Assembly (NCBI RefSeq): GCF_019168305.1
Contig: NZ_JAHTBI010000054.1
Span: forward strand, 1-64,000
Length of the DNA stretch: 64,000 nt
Direction: 5' to 3'
From: Pseudomonas aegrilactucae
GTDB lineage: Bacteria; Pseudomonadota; Gammaproteobacteria; Pseudomonadales; Pseudomonadaceae
In this document: positions 24,463-31,960 of the stretch, in pieces
Position numbering within the stretch: position 1 is the stretch's first letter
Layout: the number at the start of each line of letters is the position of its first letter
The notes under the pieces: model-generated
What the model was told of the DNA's origin: nothing
Database searches by the model: none
What the model saw: the letters and a program-made list of their open reading frames with translations, nothing else
Position numbers and translations under genes: made by a program

Positions 24463-25122
24463 ATGCCTTTTTCCAACGGATTTCTCCTCAGCCTGTCGTT
24501 GTGCCTGGACATCGGCGTGGCCAACATCGCGATGATTACCCTGGCCATGCAGCGTGGCTTCTGGCAGGGGTTCTGGCTGGGGCTGGGGACGTGCGTGGGG
24601 GACTTGGTGTATGCCGTGGCAGCGTTGCTGGGCATGACCGTGTTGCTGCAGTTCAGCAGCGTGCGTTGGGTGTTGTGGGTGGGCGGCTCGGCCCTGCTGG
24701 TGTGGTTCGCGGTGAAGATGCTGCTGGCCGCCTGGCGCGGTACGGCGCACCTGGACACCAACGTGCAGGTGGTGCGTGAATCGCCCTGGCGCGAGTTTCT
24801 GCGCGGGATTTTCCTGGCCATGTCCTCGCCCAGCGCAATCCTCTGGTTTGCCGCAGTAGGCGGCGTGCTGATCTCGCGCTCCGGTGGCGGCAGCCTGCTC
24901 GAGGCGGGGCTGTTCCTGAGCGGCTTCTTCGTGGCCGGGCTGTTCTGGTGCGCCTCCCTGTGCACCCTGGCCAGCCACGGCGGACGCTTGCTGGGCGATC
25001 GCCTGCTGACCTGGTCGTACCTGGCTTCGGCGGCGATCTTCTGCTACTTCGCGGTGTACGTGATCCTGTCCGGCTACCGCGAGTTCATCCTCGCCGCGCC
25101 AACGGCGGCAGCCGGTCTATAA
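24463..25122 (+). CDS. LysE-family amino-acid exporter
   Basis: 219 aa with six predicted membrane segments: LLSLSLCLDIGVANIAMITL, the GFWQGFWLGLGTCVGDLVYA motif (family-typical 'G-r-G---G-G---G'), WVLWVGGSALLVWFAVKMLL, FLAMSSPSAILWFAAVGGVL (the conserved N/SP-A segment), and two C-terminal helices. Exports amino acids or similar small solutes. The start has no strong ribosome binding site. An AraC-family regulator gene lies just beyond on the opposite strand and may control it (inference from neighbourhood). Confidence 0.88.
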   Translation: MPFSNGFLLSLSLCLDIGVANIAMITLAMQRGFWQGFWLGLGTCVGDLVYAVAALLGMTVLLQFSSVRWVLWVGGSALLVWFAVKMLLAAWRGTAHLDTNVQVVRESPWREFLRGIFLAMSSPSAILWFAAVGGVLISRSGGGSLLEAGLFLSGFFVAGLFWCASLCTLASHGGRLLGDRLLTWSYLASAAIFCYFAVYVILSGYREFILAAPTAAAGL

Positions 25123-25170
25123 TCAGTCAGTCACCGGCAAGCAGGTGTCGCGCTCAGCGGAGGGCCTGTC

Positions 25171-25284
25171 ATGAAAGGTCTGGATGCGAAAAAATCGGTC
25201 AAGAAAAAACCCGCCAAATCCGCCAAGGAAAAACGCACGGCCAAACGCTCCAAAGGCGTCACGGCAGGGTTCCTGCCGCAATGA
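25171..25284 (+). CDS. 37-aa lysine-rich small protein
   Basis: Frame MKGLDAKKSVKKKPAKSAKE ... RSKGVTAGFLPQ, with AGGG about 7 bases before the ATG. Thirteen lysines in 37 residues and an uncharged GVTAGFLPQ tail. It resembles the many small basic nucleic-acid-binding-like proteins of Pseudomonas; function unknown. It follows the LysE gene by 48 bases in the same direction and may share its transcript. Confidence 0.6.
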   Translation: MKGLDAKKSVKKKPAKSAKEKRTAKRSKGVTAGFLPQ

Positions 25285-25315
25285 TCTAGAAGGGCTCCGA
25301 GAGGGGCTCTTTGAG

Positions 25316-26227
25316 TCATGAGGGTTTGCAGGCCAGCCAGTAATGGTTGGGGGTTGCGCCCATCACCCGGCGAAAACTGTTGATGAAATGGCTCTGGTCA
25401 TAGAAGCCCAGGCGTGCCGCCACGTCCAGCGGATGCACGCCCGCGCGCAGGCAGCGCCGGGCTTCGATCAGGCGCAGTTGCATGTGGTACTGCAACGGTG
25501 CCAGCCCGGTGGCCTTCTTGAAGCTGCGCACGAAGTGGTACTTGCTCAGGCCCGCCCGTTGCGCCAGTTCGTCCAGCTCCAGCTTGCGGTCCAGGGTGTC
25601 GGCCATCAGGCCCAGACTGTGGCGCAAGCTGGCCTGGTGTTCGCCAGGGGTGCCGGGTGCGTGTTCGAGCAGCTGTGCCAGCAGCGCCAGCAACGCTTCT
25701 TCCTGGCGAGCGGGTTCAAACCGGGTGCTGTGGGCGAAGTCGACGATCGCCCGGTACAGCGCCGGTTGATCGAACGCACCCTGTGCGAAGTGCGGGCGCG
25801 CCCGATGGCTGTCACCGGTAACCTGCGCCAGGGCGTCGGGGGCCAGGTGCAGGCTGATGTACTCCACGCCCTGCGGGCCGAACTCCGAGGCCTGCACCGC
25901 CAGCGGGTTGTACAGCGTGACCTGGCCAGGCGCGACGTCCAGGCTGCGGCCGTCCAGCCAGATCCGCTCGTGGCCGCTGAGGTTGGCGCCCAGCACATAT
26001 TCTTCATGGGTATGGCGGGCAAACTGCGCGGCGCTGGCCTTCACCCAGGACGACTCGACCAGGCCGCAGGCATGCAGGTGTTCGGTGATCAGGGCCAATG
26101 GCAAGTACTCGTCGTTGCACGCAGTGCCCACGCTAGCGCAGGCGTGCGGTGGCGGCAAATGATTTGGTGTTTGCACGCGCGAGGCTGTCGATTCTGGCAG
26201 GCACCGTTCGACCATGCAGGACATCAT
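25316..26227 (-). CDS. AraC-family transcriptional regulator
   Basis: 303 aa. N-terminal cupin-like ligand domain (HTHEEYVLGANLSGHERIWL, APGQVTLYNPLAVQASEFGP) and C-terminal double helix-turn-helix from about residue 205: LDELAQRAGLSKYHFVRSFK and PLDVAARLGFYDQSHFINSF with the closing RRVMGATPNHY signature. Start uncertain: ATGs at 26227 and 26215 both lack a clear ribosome binding site. The gene lies tail-to-tail with the LysE exporter and small protein and head-to-head with the DGPF gene. AraC-LysE neighbours are common and suggest amino-acid-responsive export control. Confidence 0.88.
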   Translation of the reverse strand: MMSCMVERCLPESTASRVQTPNHLPPPHACASVGTACNDEYLPLALITEHLHACGLVESSWVKASAAQFARHTHEEYVLGANLSGHERIWLDGRSLDVAPGQVTLYNPLAVQASEFGPQGVEYISLHLAPDALAQVTGDSHRARPHFAQGAFDQPALYRAIVDFAHSTRFEPARQEEALLALLAQLLEHAPGTPGEHQASLRHSLGLMADTLDRKLELDELAQRAGLSKYHFVRSFKKATGLAPLQYHMQLRLIEARRCLRAGVHPLDVAARLGFYDQSHFINSFRRVMGATPNHYWLACKPS

Positions 26228-26241
26228 CGATGGAGAGCGCC

Positions 26242-26586
26242 ATGAAATACCTGTGCCTGGTCTACTGTGACGAAGGGCTGCTGCACAGCCTGCCCGAGAG
26301 CCCCGCCGACGCCGAGTGCATAGCGTATGCCGAGTCGATCCACGGCAGCGGCCGGATGCTTGCCGCCGAGGCGCTCAAGTCGGTACAGACCGCCACCACG
26401 GTGCGTGTCCGTGGCGGGCAGATGAGCCTGACCGATGGCCCGTTCGCCGAAACCAAGGAGCAACTGGCGGGCTTCTACCTGGTGGATGCCCGTGACCTGA
26501 ATGAAGCCTTGAACATTGCCCGAGGGATCCCGGCGGCGCGCGTGGGCAGCGTCGAGGTTCGCCCGGTGCGTGAGCTGCAACCCTGA
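26242..26586 (+). CDS. YCII-related DGPF-motif protein
   Basis: 114 aa from ATG 26242 with GGAGAG 5 bases upstream. Opens with MKYLCLVYCDEG and contains the SLTDGPFAETKEQLAGFYLV stretch with the DGPF motif near residues 60-65, then the RGIPAARVGSVEVRPV end. DGPF proteins are small ferredoxin-like-fold proteins encoded next to ECF42 sigma factors in many bacteria; how the two interact is poorly known. It heads the three-gene operon with the SRPBCC protein and the sigma factor. Confidence 0.92.
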   Translation: MKYLCLVYCDEGLLHSLPESPADAECIAYAESIHGSGRMLAAEALKSVQTATTVRVRGGQMSLTDGPFAETKEQLAGFYLVDARDLNEALNIARGIPAARVGSVEVRPVRELQP

Positions 26587-26607
26587 CAACTACAAGGAGA
26601 CACCCCC

Positions 26608-27099
26608 ATGAGCCTCGCACCTGCCAGCCAGGGAACGGCGCTGCATGAACTGTCACTCAGTCGCCTGATTGCGGCGCCGCGAAAAAAGGTTTTTCGCGCC
26701 TGGACCGAACCCGCGTTGCTGGCGCGCTGGTGGGGACCGCACGGCATGACCACCCCCGAATGTGAAATGCAGCTGTGGGTCGGTGGCCTGTTTCGCACGG
26801 TGATGCGCGCCCCTGATGGTACCGAGTACCCCAACCAGGGTGTGTTCCTGGAGATCGTCGCGCCAGAGCGCATTGTCTTCACCGATGCCTTCGGGCCGGG
26901 TTGGGTGCCGTCGGCCAAGGCGTTCATGACCGTACAGGTGACCCTGGAGGATGTGCATGGGCATACCCAGTACACCGCCCGGGCGCTGCACTGGAGCGCT
27001 GCCGACTGCCAGGCGCATGAGCAGATGGGTTTCCATCGCGGCTGGGGCGAAAGCCTTGATCGCCTGGTGCACCTGGTCACCCGGCAGATGCCCGACTGA
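26608..27099 (+). CDS. SRPBCC/AHSA1-family protein
   Basis: 163 aa, start with AAGGAG 8 bases upstream. Typical AHSA1 signs: LSRLIAAPRKKVFRAWTEPA, LARWWGPHGMT, the FLEIVAPERIVFTDAF strand, and the final GFHRGWGESLDRLVHLV helix. The fold binds hydrophobic ligands in a central cavity; ligand unknown. Middle gene of the ECF42 operon; its stop codon overlaps the sigma-factor start (TGATG). Confidence 0.9.
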   Translation: MSLAPASQGTALHELSLSRLIAAPRKKVFRAWTEPALLARWWGPHGMTTPECEMQLWVGGLFRTVMRAPDGTEYPNQGVFLEIVAPERIVFTDAFGPGWVPSAKAFMTVQVTLEDVHGHTQYTARALHWSAADCQAHEQMGFHRGWGESLDRLVHLVTRQMPD

Positions 27100-28352
27100 T
27101 GAACCCGGCGCCGGACGTGAGGGCGACGCTGGAGGCGATCTACCGCGAGCAGTCGCGGCGCATCCTGGCCACGCTGATCCGGCTGCTGGGCGATTTCGAT
27201 CTGGCCGAGGAGGCCATGCACGAGGCCTTCTACATTGCCGTCGAGCGCTGGCAGCGCGATGGTGTGCCGGCCAGCCCGCGCGCCTGGCTGGTGTCGACCG
27301 GGCGCTTCAAGGCCATCGACGGCCTGCGTCGGCGCGCCCGCTTCGAACGCTCGCCGCAGCGGCTGGCGCAGGCGCTGGCGGCGCTGGAGAACGAAGACGT
27401 GAACGACCAGGAGCTGGAGGATGACCGTCTGCGGTTGATCTTCACCTGCTGTCACCCGGCCCTGTCGGCTGATGCCCAGGTGCCCCTGACCCTGCGTGAA
27501 GTGTGCGACCTGTCGACCGAGGAGATCGCCCGTGCCTTTCTGCTGAGCCCGGCGACCATCGCCCAGCGCATCGTGCGTGCCAAGGCCAAGATCCGTGATG
27601 CGCAGATTCCGTACCAGGTGCCGTCGCTGGCCGAGTTGCCCGAGCGCCTGGACAGTGTGCTGAGGGTGATCTACCTGGTGTTCAACGAAGGCTACTCGGC
27701 CTCGTCGGGTGACAGCGTGGTGCGTGAGGAGCTGAGTGCCGAAGCCATCCGCCTCGGGCGTTTGCTGCAGCAGTTGCTGCCTGACCCCGAAGTGCTGGGG
27801 CTGCTCGCCCTGATGCTGTTGCAGGCCTCGCGTCAGCAGGCACGCAGCGATGCGCAGGGTGAACTGGTGCTGCTCGACCAGCAGGACCGCTCGCGTTGGG
27901 ACCGTGGCATGATTGCCGAGGGCTGCCGGCTGGTGCAGCAGGCATTGCGCAGCCAGCGCTTTGGTGTCTACAGCCTGCAGGCAGCGATTGCTGCGGTGCA
28001 CGCCGAAGCGGCCAGTGCCGGCGACACGGACTGGGCGCAGATCGTCGGCCTTTACGATGTGCTGTTGCAGGGCTGGCCGTCGCCGGTGGTGGAGCTCAAT
28101 CGCGCGGCCGCCCTGGCCCGGCGTGACGGGCCGCAGGCGGGGCTTGCGGCAGTGGAGGCGATTCTGGCCCGTGGCCAGTTGCTCGATTACCACCTGGCAC
28201 ACTCGGCGCGGGCCGAGCTGTGCGTGCAGGCCGGGCACCTGGCGCAGGCGCGCGAGGCTTACTGCACGGCACTGGGCCTGACCCGGCAGTTACCCGAGCG
28301 GCGCTATATCGAGCGCCGTCTGAGCGAACTTCAGGCCATCAGCCGATCGTGA
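27099..28352 (+). CDS. ECF42-type RNA polymerase sigma factor with C-terminal extension
   Basis: 417 aa, more than twice a normal ECF sigma. Residues 1-170 hold sigma2 (GDFDLAEEAMHEAFYIAVER) and sigma4 (STEEIARAFLLSPATIAQRI). The C-terminal 240 residues form an alpha-helical DUF6596/TPR-like domain starting near LDSVLRVIYLVFNEGYSASS, ending with repeats such as YHLAHSARAELCVQAGHLAQ. This architecture and the adjacent DGPF gene define the ECF42 group, which has no classical anti-sigma factor; the extension is needed for activity in studied members. The last 14 bases overlap the convergent MaoC gene. Confidence 0.92.
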   Translation: MNPAPDVRATLEAIYREQSRRILATLIRLLGDFDLAEEAMHEAFYIAVERWQRDGVPASPRAWLVSTGRFKAIDGLRRRARFERSPQRLAQALAALENEDVNDQELEDDRLRLIFTCCHPALSADAQVPLTLREVCDLSTEEIARAFLLSPATIAQRIVRAKAKIRDAQIPYQVPSLAELPERLDSVLRVIYLVFNEGYSASSGDSVVREELSAEAIRLGRLLQQLLPDPEVLGLLALMLLQASRQQARSDAQGELVLLDQQDRSRWDRGMIAEGCRLVQQALRSQRFGVYSLQAAIAAVHAEAASAGDTDWAQIVGLYDVLLQGWPSPVVELNRAAALARRDGPQAGLAAVEAILARGQLLDYHLAHSARAELCVQAGHLAQAREAYCTALGLTRQLPERRYIERRLSELQAISRS

Positions 28353-28809
28353 TCGGTGGCGGGCTGACCAGCTCGACGCTTTGCTGCTTGCGCGGCGCGA
28401 GGATCTCGGCTTCGCCGTCCACCACCAGTTCTTCGTGCTGGTTGAACACGCGGGTGGCGATACGCACGCGGAACTTGGGCAGCTTTTCGAGAATTTCCAG
28501 GCGCACGGTCAGGGTGTCGCCGATCTTCACCGGTTTCTGGAAGCTCATCTGCTGGCCCAGGTAGATGGTGCCCGGGCCAGGTAATTCGCAGGCCACCGCG
28601 GCGCTGATCAGCGCGCCGCTGAACATGCCGTGGGCGATACGTTCCTTGAACATGCTCTTGGCGGCGAACTCGGCATCCAGGTGCACCGGGTTGTGGTCGC
28701 CGGACATCGCGGCGAACAGCTGGATGTCGCGTTCTTCGACCGTCTTGCTGAAGCTGGCGGTCTGGCCGACTTCAAGGGCTTCGTAGGGCGTGTTGCTGAC
28801 CTGGGTCAT
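28339..28809 (-). CDS. MaoC-like (R)-specific enoyl-CoA hydratase
   Basis: 156 aa, start with AAGGA 10 bases upstream. Hot-dog fold with the hydratase-2 motif FAAMSGDHNPVHLDAEFAAK near residues 32-51 (catalytic Asp and His) followed by IAHGMFSGALISAAV. Enzymes of this group hydrate trans-2-enoyl-CoA to (R)-3-hydroxyacyl-CoA and can feed beta-oxidation intermediates into polyhydroxyalkanoate synthesis. Its place next to the lipase-like hydrolase and two fadD genes matches the P. putida PhaJ4 locus as I remember it; that name is by synteny only. Confidence 0.88.
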   Translation of the reverse strand: MTQVSNTPYEALEVGQTASFSKTVEERDIQLFAAMSGDHNPVHLDAEFAAKSMFKERIAHGMFSGALISAAVACELPGPGTIYLGQQMSFQKPVKIGDTLTVRLEILEKLPKFRVRIATRVFNQHEELVVDGEAEILAPRKQQSVELVSPPPITIG

Positions 28810-28852
28810 TCAGGCAGATTCCTTAGCAGGGTTCGACAAGGTGCCTACTGTA

Positions 28853-29797
28853 TCACTCGCTGCGGGCCGGGCGGCCAACGGCCAGGGCCTGGTCTAGCCA
28901 GGCGAGCAGTGCTGCGGTCACTTCGTCGCGGTTGGTTTCGTTGAGCAGTTCATGGCGCGCCTGCGGGTAAAGCTGCAACTGCACGCGCGGGTTGCCGGCA
29001 TGGCGCAAGGCGCCTGCCAGGTCTTTGAGACGCTTGCCGGCACTGACCGGATCACATTCTCCCCCCATCACCAGAATCGGCAGGTTCGGGTCGATCTGCG
29101 CCAGGTGGCGTGCCTGGCTGATGTGCTGCAGCCCCGTCAGCAGGTCGATCCATAGCCGATTGGTGCAGCGAAAGCCGCACAGCGGGTCGGCGGTGTACTT
29201 GTCGACCTCGGCCGCGTCGCGGCTGAGCCAGTCGAACGCAGTGCGGTTGGGCTTGAACGCCTTGTTGAACGAGCCGAACGACAGCCATTCGATCAGCGCG
29301 CTGCGCCCTTGTGGCCCCTGGCGCCAGGCCTCGACGCGGGCGATCGCGCAGGCGGCGCGGTACAGCACCGGTGGCTGGAAGTTCGAACCGCTCAGGATCG
29401 CGCCATGCAGGCTGGCACTGTGGTGCAGCAGATACGCCTGGGCGATATAGCTGCCCATGCTGTGGCCGAACAGAAACAGCGGCACGCCGGGGTGCTGCTG
29501 GCCGATGTGCTGGCTGAGCAGTCCCAGGTCGTTGACCACGCTGCTCCAGCCATCGTGCCTGGCGAACTGCCCCAGGGTACCGACCTCGGCCGTGCGGCCA
29601 TGGCCACGTTGGTCATGCGCATACAGGGCGATACCGGCATCGCTCAGGGCCTGGCCCAGGCGCTGGTAGCGCCCGGCGTGTTCTGCCATGCCATGGGCCA
29701 GCAGCACCACTGCCCGGGGCGCGGTGTCGGGCAGCCATTGATAGATATACAGGCTGCAATGATTGCTGGCCGGCAGCCAGAACGCGTCGTGGTGCAT
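28853..29797 (-). CDS. alpha/beta hydrolase, monoacylglycerol lipase-like
   Basis: 314 aa, no signal peptide. Oxyanion region VVLLAHGMAEHAGRYQRLGQ and YAHDQRGHGRT are typical of monoglyceride lipase/PldB hydrolases. Nucleophile Ser in LFGHSMGSYIAQ near residue 113; acid in VMGGECDPVS near 245; His in YPQARHELLNE near 277. Likely frees fatty acids that the neighbouring acyl-CoA ligases activate. Same strand as the MaoC gene, 44 bases apart, so probably cotranscribed with it; divergent from fadD2. Confidence 0.88.
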   Translation of the reverse strand: MHHDAFWLPASNHCSLYIYQWLPDTAPRAVVLLAHGMAEHAGRYQRLGQALSDAGIALYAHDQRGHGRTAEVGTLGQFARHDGWSSVVNDLGLLSQHIGQQHPGVPLFLFGHSMGSYIAQAYLLHHSASLHGAILSGSNFQPPVLYRAACAIARVEAWRQGPQGRSALIEWLSFGSFNKAFKPNRTAFDWLSRDAAEVDKYTADPLCGFRCTNRLWIDLLTGLQHISQARHLAQIDPNLPILVMGGECDPVSAGKRLKDLAGALRHAGNPRVQLQLYPQARHELLNETNRDEVTAALLAWLDQALAVGRPARSE

Positions 29798-29989
29798 GGC
29801 GGTGCCCTGTGCGCAAGTCGCTGATGCAGCAAGTGTATAGCTGATTCAGCCGATTGAACGGACGATGGCAACACGATTCAGAATGTTAATGACAGGTCTT
29901 GGCGTGTTTGCCACCTGCGGCTTAACTGCTAACGTCGGCAGAATAGTTCTTTTTGCATGCAGGCAGCCCACAGGCTCAGGAATGAGGAC

Positions 29990-29997
29990 AAGAATAA
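29990..29997 (+). promoter_or_regulatory. Crc/Hfq CA motif over the fadD2 start region
   Basis: AAGAATAA fits the AAnAAnAA catabolite-activity motif exactly and directly abuts the ATG, between the GAGG ribosome binding site and the start codon, the typical location for Hfq/Crc translational repression in Pseudomonas. Confidence 0.5.
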
Positions 29998-31686
29998 ATG
30001 CAAGCTGACTTCTGGAATGACAAGCGCCCGGCCGGTGTGCCTTCCCATATCGACATGAGCACGTATTCGTCGGTGCTGGAGGTGTTCGAGCGTTCCTGCA
30101 AGCGCTTCGCCGACCGGCCGGCGTTCACCAACCTGGGTGTGACTCTCACCTACGCCGAGCTCGATCGCCAGTCGGCGGCCTTTGCCGCTTACCTGCAGCA
30201 GCACACCGACCTGGCGCCGGGCGAGCGTATCGCGGTGCAGATGCCCAATGTGCTGCAGTACCCCATCGCGGTGTTCGGCGCCTTGCGCGCCGGGCTGATC
30301 GTGGTCAACACCAACCCGCTGTACACCGCCCGCGAAATGCGCCACCAGTTCAAGGACTCCGGTGCCCGTGCGCTGGTGTACCTGAACCTGTTCGGCAAGC
30401 TGGTGCAGGAGGTGCTGCCCGACACCGATATCGAGTTCCTGATCGAGGCGAAGATGGGCGACCTGCTGCCGGCGGCCAAGGGCTGGCTGGTGAACACGGT
30501 GGTGGCCAAGGTCAAGAAGATGGTGCCGGCCTATCATCTGCCGCAGGCCGTCGCCTTCAAGCAGGTGATGCGCCAGGGCCAGGGCCATGCGCTCAAGCCG
30601 GTGCGGGTGGGGCTGGAGGATGTCGCGGTACTGCAGTACACCGGCGGCACCACGGGCCTGGCCAAGGGCGCGATGCTCACTCACGCCAACCTGGTGGCCA
30701 ACATGCTGCAGGTGCTGGCGTGCTTCTCGCAGCTGGGGCCTGATGGGCAGAAGCTGATCAAGGACGGTCAGGAGGTGATGATCGCGCCGCTGCCGCTGTA
30801 CCACATCTATGCCTTCACCGCGAACTGCATGTGCATGATGGTCACTGGCAACCACAACGTGCTGATCACCAACCCGCGCGACATTCCCGGGTTCGTCAAG
30901 GAGCTCAAGAAGTGGCGGTTCTCGGCGCTGCTGGGGCTCAATACGCTGTTTGTGGCGCTGATGGAAAACCCGGATTTCAAGCACCTCGACTTCTCGGCGC
31001 TGAAGGTCACCAACTCGGGCGGCACCGCACTGGTCAAGGCCACCGCCGAGCGCTGGGAGAGCGTCACGGGGTGCCGCATCGTCGAAGGCTACGGCCTGAC
31101 CGAAACCTCGCCGGTGGCCAGTACCAACCCCTACGGCGCGCAGGCACGCCTGGGTACGGTGGGCATACCGGTAGCCGGCACGGCGTTCAAGGTGGTCGAT
31201 GATGACGGCAACGAGATGCCGTTGGGTGAGCGTGGCGAGTTGTGCATCAAGGGGCCGCAGGTGATGAAGGGCTATTGGCAGCGGCCCGATGCCACCGCCG
31301 AGGCGCTGGATGCCGAGGGCTGGTTCAAGACCGGCGACATCGCGGTGATCGACCCGGACGGTTTCACCCGCATTGTCGATCGCAAGAAGGACATGATCAT
31401 CGTGTCCGGTTTCAACGTGTACCCCAACGAGATCGAGGACGTGGTGATGGCCCACCCCAAGGTGGCCAACTGCGCGGCAATCGGTGTGCCCGACGAGCGC
31501 TCCGGCGAGGCGGTGAAGCTGTTCGTGGTGCCGCGCGAGGAGGGGGTGAGCCTGGAGGAGCTCAAGGCCTACTGCAAAGCCAACTTCACCGGCTACAAGG
31601 TGCCCAAGCACATCGTGTTGCGCGAGTCGTTGCCGATGACGCCGGTGGGCAAGATCCTGCGGCGCGCGTTGCGCGATAGTGCGTGA
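29998..31686 (+). CDS. fadD2: long-chain fatty acid-CoA ligase
   Basis: 562 aa. Activates fatty acids to acyl-CoA through an acyl-adenylate. AMP-binding signature YTGGTTGLAKGAMLT at about residue 214; substrate-gate region PLPLYHIYAFTANC near 264; motif YGLTETSP near 364; the hinge GWFKTGDIAVIDPDGF near 440 and the FadD motif GFNVYPNEIEDVV near 470; catalytic Lys in VGKILRRALRD near the end. It is paralogous to the next gene, the second of a tandem pair. The symbol follows the P. putida fadD1/fadD2 arrangement from memory. Confidence 0.92.
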   Translation: MQADFWNDKRPAGVPSHIDMSTYSSVLEVFERSCKRFADRPAFTNLGVTLTYAELDRQSAAFAAYLQQHTDLAPGERIAVQMPNVLQYPIAVFGALRAGLIVVNTNPLYTAREMRHQFKDSGARALVYLNLFGKLVQEVLPDTDIEFLIEAKMGDLLPAAKGWLVNTVVAKVKKMVPAYHLPQAVAFKQVMRQGQGHALKPVRVGLEDVAVLQYTGGTTGLAKGAMLTHANLVANMLQVLACFSQLGPDGQKLIKDGQEVMIAPLPLYHIYAFTANCMCMMVTGNHNVLITNPRDIPGFVKELKKWRFSALLGLNTLFVALMENPDFKHLDFSALKVTNSGGTALVKATAERWESVTGCRIVEGYGLTETSPVASTNPYGAQARLGTVGIPVAGTAFKVVDDDGNEMPLGERGELCIKGPQVMKGYWQRPDATAEALDAEGWFKTGDIAVIDPDGFTRIVDRKKDMIIVSGFNVYPNEIEDVVMAHPKVANCAAIGVPDERSGEAVKLFVVPREEGVSLEELKAYCKANFTGYKVPKHIVLRESLPMTPVGKILRRALRDSA

Positions 31687-31700
31687 CGGCAGGCCACGAC

Positions 31701-31723
31701 GATCCTGCAGCAGATGCAGGATC
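31701..31723. terminator. hairpin downstream of fadD2
   Basis: GATCCTGCA-GCAGA-TGCAGGATC, a perfect 9-bp stem 14 bases after the stop. No T run, so attenuation or mRNA protection is as likely as full termination. Confidence 0.45.
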
Positions 31724-31902
31724 GGCATGGCGCAGCCCGGAGTTTGCGAAATAGTGTTCTTGATCTAAAAATGACTAACATCTTTTGTTGAGTCATTTGT
31801 GTGACTTTTTGGCCCGCTTTAGCTCTAGTCGCCTCCTGGCAAAGCTGCTAATCTCGGCCCGCTTCTGATGCTTGGGTTTGTAATAATCCGTCATCACATA
31901 TC

Positions 31903-31910
31903 AATAACAA
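31903..31910 (+). promoter_or_regulatory. Crc/Hfq CA motif in the fadD1 leader
   Basis: AATAACAA fits AAnAAnAA and lies 50 bases upstream of the chosen fadD1 ATG. It is farther from the start codon than usual, so the support is weaker than for fadD2. Confidence 0.3.
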
Positions 31911-31960
31911 TCGCATCGACTGCGGTGAAGAATTCGCTGTGGCTGGAGGAGTGGGCTTCC

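Noticed and set aside
26475..28238. 587-codon minus-strand frame
   Set aside because: Antisense to the SRPBCC and ECF42 genes, which have clear motifs and coupled starts. Low complexity, His/Gln-rich as typical of shadow frames.
29929..31728. 599-codon minus-strand frame
   Set aside because: Antisense to fadD2 with His/Gln-rich composition. The same kind of shadow is found opposite fadD1 at 31901-33514.
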